This document shows positions 8,185-18,105 of a DNA stretch of 22,673 nt, piece by piece. The first letter of the stretch is position 1. Every line of letters starts with the position of its first letter. Source of the DNA: Chara braunii (taxonomy: Eukaryota; Streptophyta; Charophyceae; Charales; Characeae); the NCBI GenBank assembly GCA_003427395.1, contig BFEA01000707.1, positions 85,675 to 108,347 of the forward strand, written 5' to 3'. Below the pieces are notes generated by a model. The model did not search any database. It had not been told where the DNA came from and was given only the letters and a program-made list of their open reading frames with translations. The position numbers and the translations under genes were made by a program.

Positions 8185-10238
8185 ATGTCTACCCCCATGC
8201 GTCCACTGCCCACGGATGGGACTATTGCTGAGGTGATCGTCGCGGCGCCCTCCGTCTCTCAGCCGCCCACCCACCCGACGGTCCAGGGTCAGCACTCTGT
8301 GGACCCCACGTACCTTTGCGTTGTTCTTGCGTCTCTCCTTGCACCTCTGCAAGCGCGACTCGATGCGCCTGGAGAGGCAAGTCAATGCACTCGCCCTTGA
8401 AGTTCACCGCCTCAAGGGTTCCCCCCTCATCGCTCTCCCCACCGCTCCTCAAACCCCATCCCCTACTGGCTCAGAGTCCGGCTCTCCACGACTCCAGGGA
8501 CAAAGACGTGGTGGTTCGTCCTCCTCCACGGGCCAGGTCCAGCACTCCCCCTCCGCAGTGGTGAGTGTTGCTGCCGCTCAGACCATAGCGTCTGATGCGG
8601 CACATTCATTGGCCTCCGCCGCTCCCGCCGCCCCTGCCACTTCGGCAACTGCCGCATGTGTTGTCGCCCAGATACCGGTATTTGGCCAGACAGTTTCATC
8701 TACCCACCCCGGTGCTGCTTCCCAGCTTCCTGCACCGGTCGCAACACTATGGCCCGAAGTTCTTCCTCCTCCTGCGAGGGTACTCTCTCCGCCTCCTCCA
8801 CCTTCGACCCCACACACCCAACGGGTGGCTACCCTACAGGCCACCGTGGCGCATATCCCGGCGGAGATTCTCTCCCGGAGACACCCTCACCCTGCACAGG
8901 TTGCTCACCCTTCTTCTTATACCGCCCCTCCCACCTCTGTCTTGCCGGCTCGTTTCCGATCGGCTCCCCCCTCTCTACCCTCCTATCTCGCTACTCCGTC
9001 ACAATTGGCTGCCGCCATTGCCTCCACGTTTGTTGGACCTTCCACCAGCAGCCCCGACTCTCAGCCTGCTACCACATCTACCTTTGCACCGACCTCAACA
9101 TTTGTCGTCGCAGTGCAGGCCCATCGATCTCTCTCCCCTCGCCGTCAACACAACAGTCCCACCCTTGTGCGTCTGTTGGACATACCCGACTACGACGGTA
9201 CCATGCGCGTGTCGCACTGGTTGCAGGCTGCCACACATGCGCTGACACTAACTAACACTAGTCAGGAGTTGTGGTGCTCCGCGCTCGCAACTAAATTGCG
9301 AAGCAGCGCGTTCTCCGCATGGGAGAACTATTATTCCCATCGTACTTGCTGAGGTGAGGCTCCTACTCTCGTGAATTTCACCACGTTCCTCCATAACCAC
9401 TACGACACTCTCCACGATGCGACCGATGCCTTAGATCGGGTCACCCGGACGCAGTGGCGCGGGTCCCCCGCACCAACCGATCTTGAGCGTCACATCAGAG
9501 TGTTTCAGGACGCCCGCCTCATTTGCGATGAGGCACTCCTACTGAGGCACTCCTACCTGAGGTCCTTTTGACCAACAGGTTCACAGTCTTCCGACTGACT
9601 ACCGCATCGAGCTCTGGTGACAGAGTTTCGCCTCCTCGGGGCAAGTCTACGAGGCTGTTCGACAGTACCAAAAGATGCGGAGTCGCTTCTCCGACGCCCC
9701 ATCTTCTTCACAATCCACCGCTGCCGCCACCCAGTCACAAGGTGCTACTTGCGGCCGATCCTCCTTCGCCGACCGCTTTCCCCGACCAGCTCCACCTGGA
9801 GCGTCATTCTCTCAGTGCTACAGTTCTCTGGAGTACGGCGAGGACGTCTCGGCCGAGCTTGACCCTACCCTTGGGGATGCCCCCGAGGACATTGAACTCC
9901 GAGATGTCATCCAATATCATTTGGATGACGACACTCTCCCGGTGGTCGAGCGTCTACAGATGGCCATGTCCGCCATGGGTTGTGCGCGCAGTCAGGTTGC
10001 AGAGGCTGGCGCCCTCACGTTCACGGTTCCTCAGATAGACCTCCCGCAGGGTTTTGTCCCTCTTCGCAGAGCTCTATCCCCTGAGGAGCGTGCCGCCCTC
10101 GAGGCCCGTCGCGGCTGCCTTCGTTGCCGTCAGGATGGACACACCTCCTCACGGTGTCCATACCATGCCGCCCTTGATCGACACTATGCTGACATCTCTT
10201 GTCAGCGCCGCTCTCAGTCCCCCCCCGGCCCCGCCTGA
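8185..10238 (+). pseudogene. gag: gag (capsid/nucleocapsid) of the LTR element, broken
   Basis: The likely start is the ATG at 8185 in a CCACCATG context. That frame runs to 8400; the coding sense then moves to the frame of RLERQVNALALEVHRLK (from about 8365), a short coiled-coil-like segment. A Pro/Ser/Ala-rich linker follows. The capsid-like part begins near NSPTLVRLLDIPDYDGTMRV and contains WLQAATHAL and AFSAWENYY, then a TGA at 9350-9352, and continues in the same frame with TTFLHNHYDTLHDATDALD to 9571. After another shift the final frame (9675-10238) carries the CCHC knuckle CLRCRQDGHTSSRC (C-x2-C-x4-H-x4-C), which binds RNA in nucleocapsids. At least two frameshifts and one stop. Confidence 0.85.
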
Positions 10239-11416
10239 CCAGCCCCACCCAGCTAGTCACGGTGAAGTGTACCGTTGAGGCCTCGCACGTAGCCGCCTTC
10301 CCGACCACCGAGTTGCGGTTTGCTCCCTTGGCTACCCCACCAAAGGATCCTCCAGACACGACAGATGCAGTTCCCTCTGCCCCACTGTCTATCGAGGTAC
10401 CGTCTGCCTCAGAGCAGACCGCCGCATCTAGTCCTTCCCCTCCGAGACTTTCGATGCGTCGCGCCATTTGCACGACTCATTGTAGTGCTCAGCTGGCGAC
10501 TGACGATAACGTTGTGTCATCTCTCCTAGATTTGAGCATTGTTAAGGCTCGTCAGGAGCGACTCACGAGACACGTAAACGTCCTGCGTTGTCTTCTCGCT
10601 ATGCTCTCTGACCCAGATCGCACCCTCCCCATCATCCCAATTCGCCTGGGGACATCTATGAGGGTGTATCGAGCGTTATGGGACTCCAGCTCGCAGGGAG
10701 ACTTCGTTCACCTTCGCGTGGTTGAGGAAGCTCGCCTGGCTACCTCCGGGTCTCGCTCTCCTATCTCCGTTACCCTTGGAGATAACAAGATGTAGCGCTT
10801 CTTCGATCAGACAGTCCCCGACCTCCACTTGTCCCTCACCCTCCAGCCATCAGATAGTACCCAGGCGCCTTGACGCTACCATTCCCCCCCATACTTCGAC
10901 GTGCTGGAGACTGGGTATGGGTATTACTTTATCCTTGGCACTCCCTGGTCTCACCGGTTCCGTGGCACAGAGGCCGAATGGGCGACTGAGACACTCGTTC
11001 TCAAAACGAAGTGTGGTCAGACCCATCGAGTCCCCTTCATTGGAACTCCGGGCGACACCCCTCCCGACCTGCCTCCCCAGGACCCTCGTTCCTCTGGGTC
11101 TCACCCAAACATCACCTTCACTTCTCCTCGTCAGTTTGCTCACTTCATACGACATGAGGACGTCACGTTCTACTCAGTGAGCGTCATGAATCTTCTTCGC
11201 TACGATCCACTCTGTCCCGAGGTTGAGCTCGTCTCATTGGAACCCAATCCCCTTGACCCTTCCTCCATCTTCGCGGCTCCCATCTCCACATCCACCCGTC
11301 AACCTGCGAATACCCCTTCGACGTCCCAGGTCCTTGTGCCGTCGACTGTCGAGTCCACTCATACATCTCGTGCCGACATAGATGTCGAGGAACTTACACG
11401 GTTCACGGTCGACTAG
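10199..11416 (+). pseudogene. pro: Aspartic protease region of the LTR element
   Basis: One frame with a TAG at 10793-10795 and a TGA near 10872 joins the pieces 10199-10795 and 10901-11416. The retropepsin-like core is PIRLGTSMRVYRALWDSSSQGDFV; the catalytic DSG/DTG triad appears as DSS, probably inactive. It is followed by YFDVLETGYGYYFILGTPW, matching the conserved hydrophobic-ILG(M/T)PW block near the end of Gypsy proteases. A linker to RT follows and is in the same frame as RT, with two more stops at 11414-11416 and near 11438. It would cleave the Gag-Pol polyprotein. Confidence 0.75.
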
Positions 11417-12241
11417 CCCGCTGTTCACGATTTGATTTGAGAGTACCGCGACGTTTTCCCCCCGTATTTCTCATACAACGGGATTCCTACCATGCGCGGT
11501 GTTGAGCATTCTATCTTGCTCGTGCCTGACTATCGTGTCCACCATTGGGCGCCCCATCGACTCTCGATTCCAGAGGCGACGAAACTCGAGTGTCAGCTTG
11601 AGGAGCTCCTTCGTCTGGGTTTCATTAAACCCAGTAACTCCCCTTGGGGTGCACCCGTCCTCTTTGTGCGCAAAGCGGATGAAACTCTTCGCCTCTGCGT
11701 TGACTACCGTGGTCTTAACCGTTACACAATTAAGAACAACTATCCCATGCCCCACGCGGATGAACTTTTTGATCGTTTGGCAGACAACCGCTTCTTCACG
11801 AAGATCGATCTTCGTAGCGGTTACCACCAGATCCGCGTTGCCACAGGGGACCAGCCGAAGACCGCCTTTCGGTCGCGCTTCGGCCACTACGAGTTCACAG
11901 TGATGCCATCCGGCCTCACCAACGCACTTGCCACCTTCCAAATGGCGATGAACGATATCTTCAGGGACATCCTTGAAGAATACGTTCTCGTATACCTGGA
12001 TGAAATCTTGGTCTACACTCGTACCATAGAAGACCATTTCAGACACCTCCGCGATGTCCTACAACGCTTACGCAAGCATGGCTTTTATGCCAAGCTTAGT
12101 AAGTGCCGCTTTGCCCAGAGCAAAGTGGACTTCCTAGGACACCGTGTGTCTGACCAGGGTCTCCACATGGAAGACGCGAGATCACTGCTATTGCAGAGTG
12201 GCCCGTCCCCACCTCTGCCAAGCAGCTTCGCAGTTTCTTAG
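11417..12241 (+). pseudogene. pol: Reverse transcriptase of the LTR element
   Basis: EYRDVFPP leads into the RT in the protease frame. Visible blocks: HRLSIPEATKLECQLEELL, GFIKPSNSPWGAPVLFVRK, LRLCVDYRGLNRYTIKN, motif A FTKIDLRSGYHQI with its Asp, the motif B region FTVMPSGLTNALATFQ, and motif C VYLDEILVYT. Motif C should be YLDD; codon 12002-12004 (GAA) gives Glu for the second catalytic Asp. The LGHRVSDQG segment is also kept. Near 12180 a missing base moves the frame, so the last residues of the open stretch are out of frame; the true continuation (ITAIAEWPVP...LGLTSYYSNFIHGYA) starts about 12184. Confidence 0.93.
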
Positions 12242-12971
12242 GCCTCACCAGCTACTATAGTAATTTTATCCATGGATACGCTAGGTATTCCTACGTCCTT
12301 ACCTCCACCCTCCTCCGGAAGAACCCGCCGTGGTTTTGGAAACCCCTGTGTGAGGACGCCTTTCGCGCCCTCAAGAAGGCGGTGACTTGTGCGTCGGTTC
12401 TTCGCCTCCCCGATATTGATCGTCCCTTCATCGTCACCACTGATGCGTCAGGTTTTGCAGTAGGAGTTGTACTCTCTCAGGTGTTTCCTTGTCCTCCGGA
12501 TTCACCTTATCCCCATGTTCCTCCTTCCCCCCCCCCCCCCCCCCCCTGACACTACTTCTCAATTGACGCCTATCCTCCCNCCTCCCCCCCCCCCCCCTTC
12601 CTACTGACACTACTTCTCAATTGACGCCTATCCTCCCACCACTTCCCTCCATTGAAAGTCCTCCCGTTACTTACTCCCCGATCATCGTGGAGGATGGGAC
12701 TGTCGAGGCTCGTGCTGGGGATTGCCCGATCGCTTTCTACTCCCGTCAGCTATTGCCTGTCGAGATAAACTACATTGTCGATGAACGTGAGGTTTTCGCA
12801 GTAGTTTATGCTACCCGGCATTGGCGTCATTATTTGCACGGGGCACCCTTCACGGTGCGCACGAACAACTCAGTTGTCCAGACTTTCCTCGTAAAGCCCA
12901 AGCTTTCCCCTCGACAGGCACGTTGGTGGCGTTTCCAAGTTCAATTTCACCACTCAGCCCATCAATGGTGA
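12184..12971 (+). pseudogene. pol: RT connection and RNase H of the LTR element
   Basis: From about 12184 the shifted frame reads LRSFLGLTSYYSNFIHGYA then RPFIVTTDASGFAVGVVLSQ, carrying the first RNase H Asp (TDAS). A poly-C insertion region (12527-12597) with a 34-bp duplication and an N breaks the frame. The remainder, open from 12621, has PIAFYSRQLLPVEINY, DEREVFAVVYATRHWRHYL (RNase H Glu) and FTVRTNNSVVQTF. The last should be RTDH; the Asp is replaced by Asn (AAC at 12864-12866). It ends LSPRQARWWRF and shifts frame after 12960, where NRVADALSRRP, the usual end of the domain, is found. It would degrade the RNA strand during reverse transcription. Confidence 0.88.
12527..12637 (+). repeat. 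Poly-C runs with a 34-bp duplication and one N
   Basis: C20 (12527-12546) and C14 (12584-12597) flank a 34-bp segment (12546-12579) beginning CTGACACTACTTCTC that is repeated exactly at 12604-12637. The single unresolved base is at 12580. It interrupts RNase H of the LTR element and may be an assembly fault. Confidence 0.8.
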
Positions 12972-13019
12972 AACGAACCGTGTCGCCGATGCCTTGTCCC
13001 GCCGTCCTGATCACAATAG

Positions 13020-14425
13020 GAACCCATCCATCTTGCTGCCATTTCCATCACCACTGTTGATCAGTCGGTGATCAACGCGTATCGCACTCAGTATCGCCAC
13101 TGCCTCGATTATCGCGTCATCCATGCGACAGTGCGGAGTGGCAAGACCGTTCCCTCATACTCACTCGGTGCGAACGGTCTCGTGTACTGGCATCTGGTCA
13201 GCTAGAACCACGTATTTCCATTCCCTGCACCAGACAACTCCGTGTCCAGGCTTTGGCAGAGTTCCATGACCAGGCAACTGCCGGTTATATGGGCTTCCAC
13301 AAGACATTGGCTCGTGTTTTTGCATATACGTCTGGCTGAAGTCCAAGGACTTCGGCAAAGCCTACATTTAGGAGTGTCATACGTGCCAGGAAGTGAACAG
13401 TGCGAACCACCTTCCGTACGGGTTACTTCAACCCCTACCCATATCCGAGGGTCGTTGGCAGTCCATCTCGATGGATTACATTGGCCCCCTTCTTCCACCC
13501 ACTGAGCGCGGTCATGATGCTATTTTGGTCGTCGTCGATCGCTTCACGAAGCGTGCACGCTTTGTCCCGTGCCGCAATCACATTAGCGCTCGTGAGGTCG
13601 ACGACATCGTCTTCGACCGCATCGTGAGAGATCACGACTTACCTCAGAGCATCATCTCCGATCGTGACCTGCGCTTTACCAGCACATTCTGGCGACGCCC
13701 ACACGAGGTGTACGGATCCCAGCTCCGCTTCTCATCGTCTTACTACCCTTAGACGGATGGTCATTGAGGTCACCAATAAAACTCTCGGTAATATCCTATG
13801 AAAGTTTATTAGGGATGACCAGTAGTGAGACTTATACTTAGCCCACGCGGAGATTGCGTATAACCACGCCGTTTCGCCAGCCACGGGGATGTTTCCATTC
13901 TATTGCGACCTCGGCTACCACCCTCGCGTACCCGTGGATTTCCTACGACCGTCGTGGTTGCGCCCAGACACTCGTTGTCTTGCGCTTGATGCCTGGATTG
14001 CCCACATGGTGGTGATTATGAAGAGCGTGCATAAGAGTCTAGCCGACTCCCAGACTCGCATGGCCGCACGAGCGAATCGATCGCGAATGGATCATCCATT
14101 CAAAGTCGGTGATGATGTGCTCGTTGATGCACGCCACTTGCAGCTTGAAGCGGATACGCTTCGGAAGTTCAGGCGTCGCTTCTTCGGTCCATGCCGCATC
14201 CTTCAGGCCGTCGGTTCTGGTATTGCCACTAATCCGACCAGCTTCCATGTGAAGCTACCTAATTACCTTCGACAGGCTCGTGTACACGATGTTTACCATG
14301 CCTCCTTACGACGTCCTTATCACAGACCGTGCGAGCGCTTCTTGGGACGCCCTTATGAACGCCCTCCACCTATCATGGTGGACGGTCACGAGGAGTTCGT
14401 CGTTTTCGACATCGTATCTCGCTGA
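13020..14425 (+). pseudogene. pol: Integrase of the LTR element (zinc finger, DDE core, GPY/F-like tail)
   Basis: The zinc-finger part reads LRVQALAEFHDQATAGYMGF; the second His of the HHCC set is Tyr (TAT 13286-13288). The frame then shifts to CHTCQEVNSANHLP, giving the CxxC half. The catalytic core has MDYIGPLLP with the first Asp, DAILVVVDRFTKRARF, and SDRDLRFTSTFW with the second Asp. The Glu block is broken by stops at 13750 and nearby (TDGH, then IEVTNKTLGNIL in another frame). The final piece (13889-14425) has GYHPRVPVDFL, a GPY/F-like segment KFRRRFFGPCRILQAVG and ARVHDVYHASLRRPY, as in chromoviral integrases, and ends at a TGA before the chromodomain. Confidence 0.88.
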
Positions 14426-14632
14426 GTTACCGGCGATACCCCTCCACGTATCACGTACCTTATGCGTTGGAAGGGCTATCCTCATGAGGAGGCTACTTGG
14501 GAGCCCCTCGAGCACTTGGAGCACGCCCGAATGTTGGTGCGTGCATATGACCGTGCTCGTCGTGCTGAGACATCTGCTCCTACTCAGGCGACTGACCCTT
14601 TTCGTCCTCCTCCGGTTGAGGAGATTGTCTAG
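14426..14632 (+). pseudogene. pol: Chromodomain at the integrase C-terminus
   Basis: In the same frame as the integrase, after the TGA at 14423-14425, the sequence reads RITYLMRWKGYPHEEATWEP then LEHLEHARMLVRAY. This is a chromodomain: the YLxxWKGYxxEEATWEP core with aromatic residues, and the following helix. In chromoviruses it directs integration to heterochromatin marked by histone methylation. The stop at 14630-14632 (TAG after PPPVEEIV) is the likely natural end. It is the only domain here without an internal break. Confidence 0.9.
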
Positions 14633-15605
14633 GACAAGCCCGCGCCCTGTGAGGCCTTTCTTCAGCAGGAGACGGACGCCTTTGTGCGTCCATAGCCCAC
14701 TCGTCGACGCCCTTCGCGTCTCGACGATTGACACTCTGATCACCTACTATCTCCCTACTGACTCACACCATCAGGTACTCCATCATCAATCAACCTCTTC
14801 AGGATGTCAACGTTTTGCGGCTCTACATCGACATCGACTCCACTCGACTCCTACTTCATTGACCACTTCGACGACTTCAACTACCTTATCGGCTTCATCT
14901 ACTTTGGACGTAACTACTTCACGCCACCACCCTACCCTGTACATTCCCTTGCTTATGTCGCATGATGGTTCTCACTTAGTTGAGTCTCTTTGAGTTGGGA
15001 TCTCCCTTGGTATTGCATAGGCATTGAGACCGTAGCGTTATCTTGGCTTCCCTGCTCCCAGATCTAGCTCCCTCCCCCAGTCGGTGAGTTTTGTGCATGT
15101 TTCCCTCACCGACTGCCCTCATCACCCTGGTGTTGACTCTTGCATGCCTTCAGTTAGGTATATCTCCACCCTATTCCAGGTTTCCCTTTTCATAGTCAAC
15201 CCTGCATGGTGTCACCTGTTTGTCGAGCATTACCCGCCTTGATGTTCTAGGGTCATTGGTTTCGTTTCGCTACCACTCTCTCACCTTGAGCCTGATGACC
15301 TATCCCACCTTCGTGTGTGACTGCCCTTAGGAGTTTCGATTCTTAGGCTGCATTCACCCCCTCTGAGACCATCCCACTCTTAGTGGTTCCGCGACATCAC
15401 ATTATCATGTGACATATTATTCTTGTTCCTTTCAGCACTGAGGCCAATGCCTCGAGGACTTTAGGATTGTATCATATCACATTTCAGTTTCTGCTGTTAG
15501 TTAGGATGTGTATACCAGACATTTGCTTTTCATTTGACATTATATAGCTTAGGCTGCATCGCATGGACTCCGGATGGAGCTTGCTCCGCATCCTAGATTT
15601 CTCAG

Positions 15606-15607
<2 letters not shown>
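14633..15607 (+). other. 3' non-coding region of the LTR element
   Basis: No convincing coding region. The 14640-14990 stretch is rich in TCGAC/CATCGAC words and open in one frame (14280-14993), but that frame overlaps the integrase in the wrong phase. An 11-bp perfect hairpin lies at 15078-15115. The part before the poly-T run is AT-richer and featureless. Confidence 0.5.
15078..15115. other. Perfect 11-bp hairpin
   Basis: CAGTCGGTGAG (15078-15088) is the exact reverse complement of CTCACCGACTG (15105-15115), with a 16-nt loop. It lies about 450 bp after the end of pol. It may be an RNA structure in the 3' region; its role is unknown. Confidence 0.6.
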
Positions 15608-15641
<34 letters not shown>

Positions 15642-16170
15642 TAAATAAACTCCCTTTCAGTGCTAGCGGTGCTGGTAAGAGCAGACACCACTAGCACCTG
15701 AGAAGAGGCTCCATCTATTGGTGGGGAGCAGCACCTGCTGGAAAACGGGTCCAGCGTCCAAGATACAGAAAAGATTTGGAGTATGTCAGGAAAAAAGGAG
15801 CGGGAGTCTCCTGCCAACATTGATTACTCTGGAATCCAGAGAATTGACTGAGCAGGAGTTTTGGAAAAGGAAAAGAACGTCTTCGCCTTGAACCAGGCGC
15901 CAGATGTGTGCTGCTAAAAAACTAGCTCTTCCCCTTTTGCCGATCTCCAACTGCAACCTCGAACATCCAAGGGACCAGCGTCCCCTGCTGGAAAACGGGT
16001 CCAGCGTCCCCTATACATAGTGAATCAAGAGGGAGTTTAAGAAGATGTGAGGACCGTAGATTGAGGACCGACCTCCCAGCGTTGATTGCTCTGTCCTCCA
16101 AAGGTTTAACTGTGCAGGTTATCGAGGGGGGAGGAGAATATCTCTTCGCCTTGCATCAACCACCAGGAGC
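15608..16170 (-). mobile_element. Probable non-LTR 3' fragment with poly-A tail, nested in the LTR element
   Basis: A T32 run (15608-15639) preceded on the minus strand by an AATAAA-like TTTATTTAAT looks like a poly-A tail. The adjacent 530 bp hold two diverged copies of one unit (about 15735-15900 and 15985-16160), both starting CTGCTGGAAAACGGGTCCAG and both containing an ATTGATTACTC/GTTGATTGCTC block. The same block (CATTGATTACTCCAGCA) is in the LINE 3' UTR at 2091-2107 and 523-553. So this is likely the tail of a related LINE family. The 5' limit and target duplication were not found. Confidence 0.55.
15660..15697. other. Hairpin next to the poly-A tail
   Basis: GTGCTAGCGGTG (15660-15671) pairs with CACCACTAGCAC (15686-15697) with one mismatch and a 14-nt loop, 20 bp from the poly-A run. 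A stem-loop just before the tail is common in LINE 3' ends recognised by their RT; here that is inference. Confidence 0.45.
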
Positions 16171-16539
16171 TATGCAAGGTTTTGAAGGCCCTCCGCTTCT
16201 TCAGACTGCACCAGACCGTCGGATCAGTCGTGCTTTCCTGGCATCTATGAATCCTTGCCGATGTTTCCATGTGCTGCTTGTCAACCCGCAGCTTCCTTTC
16301 TTGGGCTTGTCGGTCCTTAGTCCTGCGTGAGGCCTTTCTCATTCTGCACCGTACCATTGCATGTCGACCATCGCCAGCTGGTGGGGTGGAAATGGGTCGG
16401 GGAAATCTGTAGGTGGTTGTAGTGGTATCTCCTGTCTCACCGTAGTCCAATCTCTGAAGTTGGAGTAATTGCAGAGTTTCGCTGCTTTTGCAGATAGTGT
16501 GTTTATGGCTCTTGCGATCCATTACAGGTCTGAGGATCG

Positions 16540-16908
16540 TGCAACGGGCCTCTATCTGCCCTGGCCTACAGCCAGGGCCTATTCGACTATTTGCCAGTTC
16601 GGCTTGTGGGACCAGGCCATGGCCTGACACCACAGGCCGTGTACTGTTTTAGTCCAGTCCAGTCCTACCCGGTACCAATGTCGGTACCAGTCCAGTCCAG
16701 TCCAGTCCAGTCCAGTCCAGTCAGTCCGCTGGGAGTATACCCCAACTGCAGTATGTATTTCCTCATTCTGCATTTGCACACTTTGGAGTACGTGCGTGTT
16801 GAGTCTGTGTCGGAGCTGCACTGTCCCTTCCAACTCCATCTCCATCTCCTCCTTCCTCAACCCTCCGTGTTGATCTTGACAGACCGCCATCCTGGCGGGT
16901 CCATCACA
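16540..16908 (+). repeat. 3' LTR
   Basis: 369 bp, starting TGCAACGGG and ending CCATCACA. It aligns with the 5' LTR throughout, about 30 substitutions by eye, with an expanded CCAGT pentamer array (about 16685-16722) that accounts for most of the length difference. The first hairpin is conserved exactly (16558-16565 with 16571-16578); the second has decayed but leaves a perfect palindrome CAGGCCATGGCCTG. No clear polypurine tract precedes it (TCTGAGGATCG). Confidence 0.93.
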
Positions 16909-16913
16909 GCTGA
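16909..16913. repeat. Right target-site duplication GCTGA
   Basis: An exact repeat of 5719-5723, directly after the CA end of the 3' LTR. LINE ORF2 sequence resumes here. Confidence 0.93.
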
Positions 16914-17324
16914 GGAGTAGATCGGCGAGGACGGGTTATTTGTCAGGTTTAACTCGACAATTTTGAGTGTTGTTTCAAGATTTTTTTTTTTTTGCTTCCG
17001 TTTATTTGCTAGTTTCCTAGAGATACGGGCCACCGATTGGGACAGGGAGAGGTAGCTGTCTTGGAAGCAATCCCATCTGTCTTGGCCTTCTAGAAAAACA
17101 CCTTTGGAGTTTTGCCATCACTCATGAACACTTTCTTCGAAAGTCTGGCTTAAGCGGAGGGAGTTGTTAAGCTTGTGAAAACTGACTCCTCTGGTTATGT
17201 ATTGATCAAAACTGAATATCAGTTCTATTGGTTTGTGGTCCAGTCCAAGGTAGGTGGCTTAAGAGGAGGGAGTTGTTAAGCTTGTGAAAACTGACTCTGG
17301 TTATGTATTGATCAAAACTGAATA
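16914..17324 (-). pseudogene. LINE ORF2 segment between endonuclease and insertion point
   Basis: The expected LINE linker lies here, heavily broken. The end of the endonuclease (DHKPI, followed by LIFSFDQYIT) is present twice because of a tandem duplication (17146-17359). Further downstream on the minus strand no long open frame remains; a T13-like run at 16980-16993 interrupts it. Similarity to known LINE linkers is weak; its position carries the call. Confidence 0.55.
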
Positions 17325-17359
17325 TCAGTCTATTGGCTTGTGGTCCTGTCCAGGGTAGG
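17146..17359. repeat. Tandem duplication of ~107 bp inside LINE ORF2
   Basis: Two adjacent copies (17146-17254 and 17255-17359) share TGGCTTAAG, GGAGGGAGTTGTTAAGCTTG and TTATGTATTGATCAAAACTG, with small differences and short indels. The unit covers the codons of the DHKPI motif and the residues after it, so the endonuclease end is present twice. Confidence 0.85.
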
Positions 17360-18105
17360 ACGCAAGAGCCAGGATATCTGCATCCTTAACAGTTCCTATT
17401 AAGGATTCGGAGGCCAGGAAGTAGTCAATCCGGGAGAAGGTCGTGTGATATGCATGGTTATTCTTAACCAAGGAGAAGGCTTTCCTGCCCGGGTACAGGG
17501 TACGAAACGGATCTACTAAGTTGTGGTCCATCATAAGTTTGTGGATAGGCGTCGCTTCCTGTGAAGCTTGAGTGGAGGTTGCCCGGGAGATACGGTCGTT
17601 GTTTGGGTCCGGGGTAGCATTCCAATCCCCTCCTAGGACACAGGCCGAGAGTGGTGTTGCTAATTGTCCCACAGTTAGTGTGAACTCAGCTCTTTCTGAT
17701 GGATTGTTTGGTGGGTAGATGTTGATGATTCTGAATTCGTCCTCCTTCCATTTCAAGTCCATGAGGCACCATCTGCCCAACTCATTGTCTGTTTCTCCCC
17801 CTTGTACTGAGCTGGCCGAGCAGAGTCGGGAAGATTTTGGAATGAGGATCGCAGTACATTTCATGCTAGATGTACTATCTGAGGCCCACACCTCGTCCTT
17901 AACGCCGCCTAATTTCCTTGTGAAGTATCTTCTGATTTTTTTATGGTCTTCTGAGTTGGTGAGGTGAGTTTCTTGTAACAAAATAATGTCAGCCGTTTTT
18001 TCAATTGGTCTTTTAGTCCTTTAATTATGTCATTTACTTTATCTTCTTTATTTGTAATATTGCCAAGACCGATGATTTTCCAGCTACGAATGATTAGGCC
18101 TTATG
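17325..18105 (-). pseudogene. LINE ORF2 APE-type endonuclease
   Basis: Motifs in order on the minus strand: SWKIIGLG (18085 down; the usual Asn of the WNxRG motif is Lys), KEDKVNDIIKGLKD, a frameshift, IILLQETHLTNSEDHKKI with the metal-binding Glu, RIINIYPPNNPSERAEF, GGDWNATPDPNNDR (the GDFN motif, F to W), HNLVDPFRTLYPGRKAFS, RIDYFLAS and DHKPI (the SDH motif, S to Q/L). This is the apurinic-endonuclease-like domain that nicks target DNA and primes reverse transcription. The frame is open from about 17981 to 17325. Confidence 0.9.

Larger units (their letters stand above)
5724..16908 (+). mobile_element. Degenerate Ty3/Gypsy chromovirus LTR retrotransposon
   Basis: The 11,185-bp element has two similar LTRs in direct orientation (5724-6080 and 16540-16908), TG...CA ends, a perfect 5-bp target duplication and a tRNA-iMet primer binding site one base after the 5' LTR. 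Inside, the order is gag with CCHC knuckle, protease, RT, RNase H, integrase, chromodomain. This pol order plus the C-terminal chromodomain defines the chromovirus branch of Ty3/Gypsy. By eye the LTRs differ at about 30 of some 355 aligned bases, mostly transitions, plus tandem-repeat length changes, so the insertion is not recent. Stops, frameshifts and lost catalytic residues show that it is inactive. It sits inside LINE ORF2, opposite in strand. Confidence 0.95.

Noticed and set aside
7948-8385. 145-codon Arg/Gly-rich minus-strand ORF
   Set aside because: Shadow of the gag start region on the other strand; no recognisable domain.
14280-14993. 237-codon plus-strand ORF past the chromodomain
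   Set aside because: It overlaps the integrase and chromodomain in the wrong frame; the chromodomain frame has clear family motifs.
16123-16137. Purine run GAGGGGGGAGGAGAA as polypurine tract
   Set aside because: It lies about 400 bp before the 3' LTR, whereas a polypurine tract abuts the LTR; it also falls in the nested non-LTR fragment.
16106-16633. 175-codon minus-strand ORF before and into the 3' LTR
   Set aside because: It crosses the LTR border, shows no domain, and overlaps repeat units; treated as chance.
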